From Bacteroidota bacterium (GTDB taxonomy: Bacteria > Bacteroidota > Rhodothermia > Rhodothermales > JAAAOL01), in assembly GCA_009908885.1 (NCBI GenBank), contig JAAAOL010000238.1, forward strand, positions 1 through 7,540: 7,540 bases of DNA, given 5' to 3'. The first letter of the stretch is position 1, and the number at the start of each line of letters is the position of its first letter. Below the pieces are notes generated by a model. It saw only the letters and a list, made by a program, of their open reading frames with translations, did no database searches and was not told the DNA's origin. Shown here in pieces: positions 4,979-7,540 of this stretch. The translations under genes were made by a program, and so were the position numbers.

Positions 4979-5383
4979 CTACGGAGCAGGCTGCTCCGTG
5001 CTGTTCTCCTCGATCCAGGCGGCAAGCGCCCGATAATCGATCTCGTCGGTCGTCGCCCGTATTATCATGTCAGCGGACGCAGGAGCGGTGTCGTCGGGAT
5101 CGAAGTCGATGCCGTTCTTCGCCAGGAAATAGGCTGCGGACACGACCGCCGTGCGCTTGTTGCCGTTCTCGAAGGCGTGGCACTTCGTGATGGCGATGCA
5201 GTAGAGCGCCGCAAGCTCGTACAGGGACTCGACCCCTTCGTAGTGATAGTGATTCTGCGGGCGATTCAGTGCCGATAAAAGAACGCCCCGACTACCGAGA
5301 TAGCCGGGGCGTTCCCCAGGATATACAACCTGTTCCTGAATAGCCTCGACTTCTGCGGCTTCGAGCCAGTCAGGGTGCGCCAT
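4979..5383 (-). CDS. doc: Doc-type toxin of the Fic fold (death-on-curing family)
   Basis: The 134-residue length is typical of Doc. The signature HAFENGNKRTA (69-79) matches the Doc version of the Fic motif, HxFx[DN]xNKR, where Lys replaces the Gly of true AMP-transferring Fic proteins. Known Doc enzymes use it to phosphorylate EF-Tu and stop translation. The catalytic His69 and the NKR anion-binding residues are present; the metal-binding acidic position is Asn73, a variant seen in this family. SRGVLLSALNRPQN (31-44) corresponds to the conserved segment preceding the active-site helix, and FLAKNGI (86-92) follows the motif as in relatives. ATG at 5383 begins MAHPDWLEAAEV, a family-like start. 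It follows the putative antitoxin stop by one base (TAAGATG), so the pair is translationally coupled. It contains an unusually strong hairpin at 5281-5314. A second hairpin (4981-4999) covers its last codons. Confidence 0.9.
   Translation of the reverse strand: MAHPDWLEAAEVEAIQEQVVYPGERPGYLGSRGVLLSALNRPQNHYHYEGVESLYELAALYCIAITKCHAFENGNKRTAVVSAAYFLAKNGIDFDPDDTAPASADMIIRATTDEIDYRALAAWIEENSTEQPAP
4981..4999 (-). repeat. Stem-loop over the toxin stop codon
   Basis: ACGGAGCA (4981-4988) and TGCTCCGT (4992-4999) are perfect 8-base arms with a three-base loop, covering the last codons and part of the stop codon of the toxin gene. On the minus-strand transcript no T-run follows, so it is not a classical terminator; it could protect the 3' end of the transcript or be chance. 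Confidence 0.4.
5281..5314 (-). repeat. Strong hairpin inside the toxin coding sequence
   Basis: GAACGCCCCG (5281-5290) and CGGGGCGTTC (5305-5314) are perfect complements. In the minus-strand mRNA the stem continues through a G-U pair and CUA/UAG, giving 14 base pairs and a six-base loop UCUCGG. It covers codons about 24-34 of the toxin, about 70 bases after its start, where it could slow translation of the toxin relative to the antitoxin. Confidence 0.6.
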
Positions 5384-5384
5384 C

Positions 5385-5555
5385 TTAGATTTCAGAGAGG
5401 CGCCTTATCAGCTTGGGATGCGTACGCTTGAACGTGTCCGCAAACTCGGCGGCACGCTCCCGCACCTCCTTCTCAGCGTCGGTGCGCTCGCCTTCCGTCA
5501 CAGGCGCATCAGCGCTGCGGGGCGTCTTGTCAGGGCGTGTATTCTTCTTCAGCAT
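5385..5555 (-). CDS. Putative antitoxin, 56 residues, paired with Doc toxin
   Basis: This short gene lies directly upstream of the toxin on the same strand: its TAA (5385-5387) is one base from the toxin ATG. The product begins MLKKNTRPDKTPRSADAP, a basic, probably disordered tail, then TEGERTDAEKEVRERAAEFA, a charged helix, and ends HPKLIRRLSEI. Small size, high charge, position before the toxin and coupling are those of type II antitoxins; in known Doc systems the partner (Phd) binds and blocks the toxin through its flexible end. The sequence is not recognisably Phd, and no clear DNA-binding fold is seen in so short a chain. ATG at 5555 is chosen because GGAG stands ten bases upstream and the frame is closed 21 bases further up. 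A 35-codon frame overlaps its start (5530-5637) and could be a leader peptide. Function as antitoxin is inference from context. Confidence 0.7.
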   Translation of the reverse strand: MLKKNTRPDKTPRSADAPVTEGERTDAEKEVRERAAEFADTFKRTHPKLIRRLSEI

Positions 5556-5637
5556 GGGCGAAGCGCTCCAGGGTCACGCGAGGGCGAACCCCGTCTGTCA
5601 GCGTGTTTAATGCAGGTGTTAGAATACGGAGAGACAT
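5530..5637 (-). CDS. Possible 35-residue leader peptide overlapping the antitoxin start
   Basis: ATG at 5637 opens a frame reading MSLRILTPALNTLTDGVRP and ending HAEEEYTP, with its TGA (5530-5532) 26 bases inside the antitoxin gene in another frame. It begins 25 bases after the methyltransferase stop. The composition looks protein-like and translation of it would deliver ribosomes to the antitoxin start, but there is no well-spaced ribosome binding site. It may instead be a relic of a longer antitoxin broken by a frameshift, or only untranslated leader. Confidence 0.25.
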   Translation of the reverse strand: MSLRILTPALNTLTDGVRPRVTLERFAHAEEEYTP

Positions 5638-5662
5638 GGGAAAGGTTCGTCCCTCCCTGCAC

Positions 5663-7540
5663 TCACGCCACGTACTTCCCCTCCTCGTTGACGCTGGCGA
5701 GGCCGAGCGTGGCGAGCGTTTCGAGGAGGCTCTGCACCGTAGCACGGCGGGCGTGCTTGAAGCGGCTCGCTACGTCCTCCACCGTCGCGGCGGCGGCTTC
5801 TGCCGCGAGCGCTCGCTGGACGGCCTGCATGCGGGCCGGGAGGTCGTCGGGGAGCTTCTGCGTCTCCTTCGCGGCGCTGACGGCTTTCGTCGTCGTCTCC
5901 ACGTCGAGTTCGGCCTGACGCGTGCCCTCGGGGTTCTGGTATTCCGGGCGTAGGTAGCGGACGAGGCCCTGGGCTTCTTCGGCGGCGCGGACGTGGTTGA
6001 GGTCTACGAGGCGTTGCAGGATCTCACCGTCCTCCAGATCAGCGGGCCAGCCGTAGGCGTCGGCCACGGCAGCGTCGATCTCGTCGTGCAGTTCCTTCAT
6101 CACGGTGACGAGGCCCTGCTCGTTGATCTGGCGGTCTTTCTTCGTCAGCTTCGTTCCGGCCCGTAGCTTCTCCAGGACGTTGTAGAGGTCGGTCATCGTC
6201 AGCTTTTCGTGCGCGGCGAGGCGGGCCTTGCGGTGCTCGTCCAGGCTCTCTCCTAACGTGCGGATCGTCTCCTGCTGGGCGTCGGTGGCGTCGGGGAAGG
6301 GATAGGGGTCAAAACAGCGCGTTTTGTTATAGCGCGGATCATTTCCTGCACCTAAGCGCCCTCCAGCTGCAAGAGCCCATGTTACATGAATACGACTAGA
6401 TAGAATACCGAGATGGTAGGCATCATCAAATGCGAGGACGACAACAGTGTTATTGACTAGGATTGACGAGTCAAGAAAGACGAAGAAGCTATGTTTCGAG
6501 GTTTCTACCGTGGCTACGTAGCGGTCAAGTCCCTCCAATGCACGTCGCATCTCGGGGCGCTCCCAGCCATGAATCCACCAAAGCTCGCGTATCTTTTTTC
6601 TTCTAGTCTGATCTCGCTTCGGCTTCACATGCTCGTAAACCCATTGGTATACCTCAGGATACTTCTCTCTGACTTCCTCGACCTCTAAGCCGAAAAGATC
6701 AATCACGAGAGATTCTGAACGGTCTGTGATTATCTCAGTCCCGGTTACATAGGGACGTATGTGCTTCTCCAGACCGTCGATACGGCCCAGTCCTAGTTTG
6801 CTTGCTCGTTCCTCTGATACCAAAAAGCCTTAACCGTTAAGCTGAACCCCAACATGGGCCAATCCGTCGTTCGCTTGTAGTGCCTCAGTTCCGGCAACGT
6901 CCGCGCCGATAGTAAGGTCTGTTAAGATGTTGCCGACTCTCTCCTCCAACTCAACGCTTCTGCTGATCCCGTCTTCCTTGCGCTCCTGCTTTACGGTAAT
7001 CAGCTTTCCAGGAACAGACCCAGCCACACCTACCGTCATCGAAATACGAACGGCAGCGCCGTCCTTGCTATCCACCCATGGGTGATCGGGAACCGCGAAC
7101 GCCAGAGATAATGGATCACTAGCGTTCATCGCCTTATCAATCACCTTCCGGTTGAATGCCTGCTTGATACTATTTGTTGAAATAAGGCCGAATCGTTCGC
7201 AATCACCCTTCCGTACACGCTCACTTGCCTTGTACCACCAGTACATCACCAGGTCAGCCCCCTTTGTCACTCGGCGGCTATATGCTTTTCGTAGCGCTTT
7301 GGTGTAGCCTTCTCCAAGAGCACTAATCATGCGCTTCGAGCCTATAAATGGCGGGTTGCCAATGATGAAGTCCGCCTCGGGCCACTCCGCACGCTTCGGA
7401 TTCTTGTAATCGTAGACGGGCACGCGGGCCGTCTCGTCCGGCACCATCTCGCCCGTCGCCGGGTGCTCCTTCATCGTCATCCCATCCCACCGCGTCACCG
7501 GCTCGCCGTCCTCGTCCGTCCGGGGCACCTTCTCGTCGTA
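5663..7540 (-). pseudogene. MmeI/DISARM-like DNA adenine methyltransferase, C-terminal portion, interrupted by an in-frame TAA
   Basis: The frame is open at the right edge and ends with TGA at 5663-5665, about 625 codons. It carries IIGNPPFIGSKRM (NPPF at 7346-7357), motif IV of N6-adenine DNA methyltransferases, then a helical segment (YWWYKASERVRKG). After TAA at 6830-6832 the same frame resumes with GFLVSEERASKLGLGR, GLEKHIRPYVTG, the target-recognition part, the box RYNKTRCFDPYPFPDAT (about 6284-6334) and a helical tail containing YNVLEKLRAG and ELHDEIDAAVADAYGWP. This order matches the large YeeA/MmeI-like class that includes DISARM DrmMI proteins; the N-terminal part lies outside the window, so whether a nuclease is fused is unknown. 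The SAM-using enzyme would methylate adenine to mark self DNA. The stop codon separates catalysis from target recognition, so the gene is probably inactive unless read through. Its middle is much poorer in GC than its ends. Confidence 0.85.

Larger units (their letters stand above)
3102..7540. mobile_element. Left end of a tRNA-Phe-integrated genomic island (runs beyond the window)
   Basis: The element is inferred to begin where the tRNA-Phe homology stops. Its content is accessory: an AP2 endonuclease remnant, hypothetical and lipoprotein genes, a Doc-type toxin with putative antitoxin, and a restriction-related methyltransferase, several of them truncated. Composition is uneven, unlike the uniformly GC-rich left side. 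No integrase is visible, so it would lie outside the window near the other end. The right boundary, predicted to be an intact tRNA-Phe sharing the 45 bases of the fragment, is not in view. Confidence 0.65.

Noticed and set aside
4981..4999. Hairpin at the toxin end as a rho-independent terminator
   Set aside because: No T-run follows the stem on the minus strand.
4710..5036. 108-codon plus-strand frame
   Set aside because: Runs antisense into the well-supported toxin gene, has no ribosome binding site and no recognisable features.
5413..5953. Plus-strand frames opposite the antitoxin and methyltransferase
   Set aside because: Antisense shadows of GC-rich coding sequence with Arg/Ser/Ala-biased translations and no domain features.
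6823..6832. Frameshift splitting the methyltransferase
   Set aside because: The stop at 6830-6832 and the downstream homology are in the same frame, so a nonsense codon explains the break without any indel.

Overview
The window looks like a junction between core chromosome (left, about 1-3056) and an integrated genomic island (right, about 3102 to beyond the end) in a GC-rich bacterium. The NAD kinase, the flavoprotein/membrane-protein redox pair, the weak Shine-Dalgarno signals and the style of the lipoproteins suggest the Rhodothermota/Bacteroidota side (relatives of Salinibacter and Rhodothermus). That placement is inference and moderately confident.

Core part. Two minus-strand genes, a two-cysteine-free FAD/NAD(P)-dependent oxidoreductase (322-1659) and the start of a two-helix membrane protein (1-264, cut by the window edge), form a short redox operon. 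NAD kinase (nadK, 1904-2788) diverges from them across a 244-base intergenic region that holds three dyad-symmetric sequences and a possible promoter. Facing nadK is a minus-strand tRNA cluster: two identical tRNA-Asp(GTC) genes (2855-2929, 2964-3038) followed by a hairpin plus T-run terminator, and preceded by only the 3' half of a tRNA-Phe(GAA) (3057-3101).

Island. The tRNA-Phe stops exactly at its anticodon loop and its 5' half is replaced by unrelated sequence. This is the expected scar of an integrase-driven insertion, with the intact tRNA-Phe predicted at the far end, outside the window. From there rightward the content is typical accessory DNA: an orphan AP2 DNA-binding domain left over from an HNH-AP2 endonuclease (3249-3488), a lipoprotein (3536-4012) coupled to a truncated secreted protein (4022-4336) and an out-of-frame remnant, a 76-residue unknown protein (4443-4673), about 300 bases without a convincing gene, a Doc/Fic-type toxin (4979-5383) with a previously uncalled 56-residue putative antitoxin directly upstream (5385-5555), and the C-terminal part of a large MmeI/DISARM-like DNA adenine methyltransferase (5663-7540).

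The methyltransferase gene carries one in-frame TAA codon (6830-6832) that separates its catalytic NPPF domain from its target-recognition half. It is also a mosaic: GC-rich at both ends, with a clearly AT-richer core lying between the conserved NPPF and FDPYPFP boxes. That pattern suggests swapping of the specificity segment by recombination. Overall the island appears to be a partly decayed defence/mobile region. The most novel points are the tRNA-Phe scar, the methyltransferase mosaic with its nonsense codon, the unlisted antitoxin, and a strong hairpin inside the toxin coding sequence.
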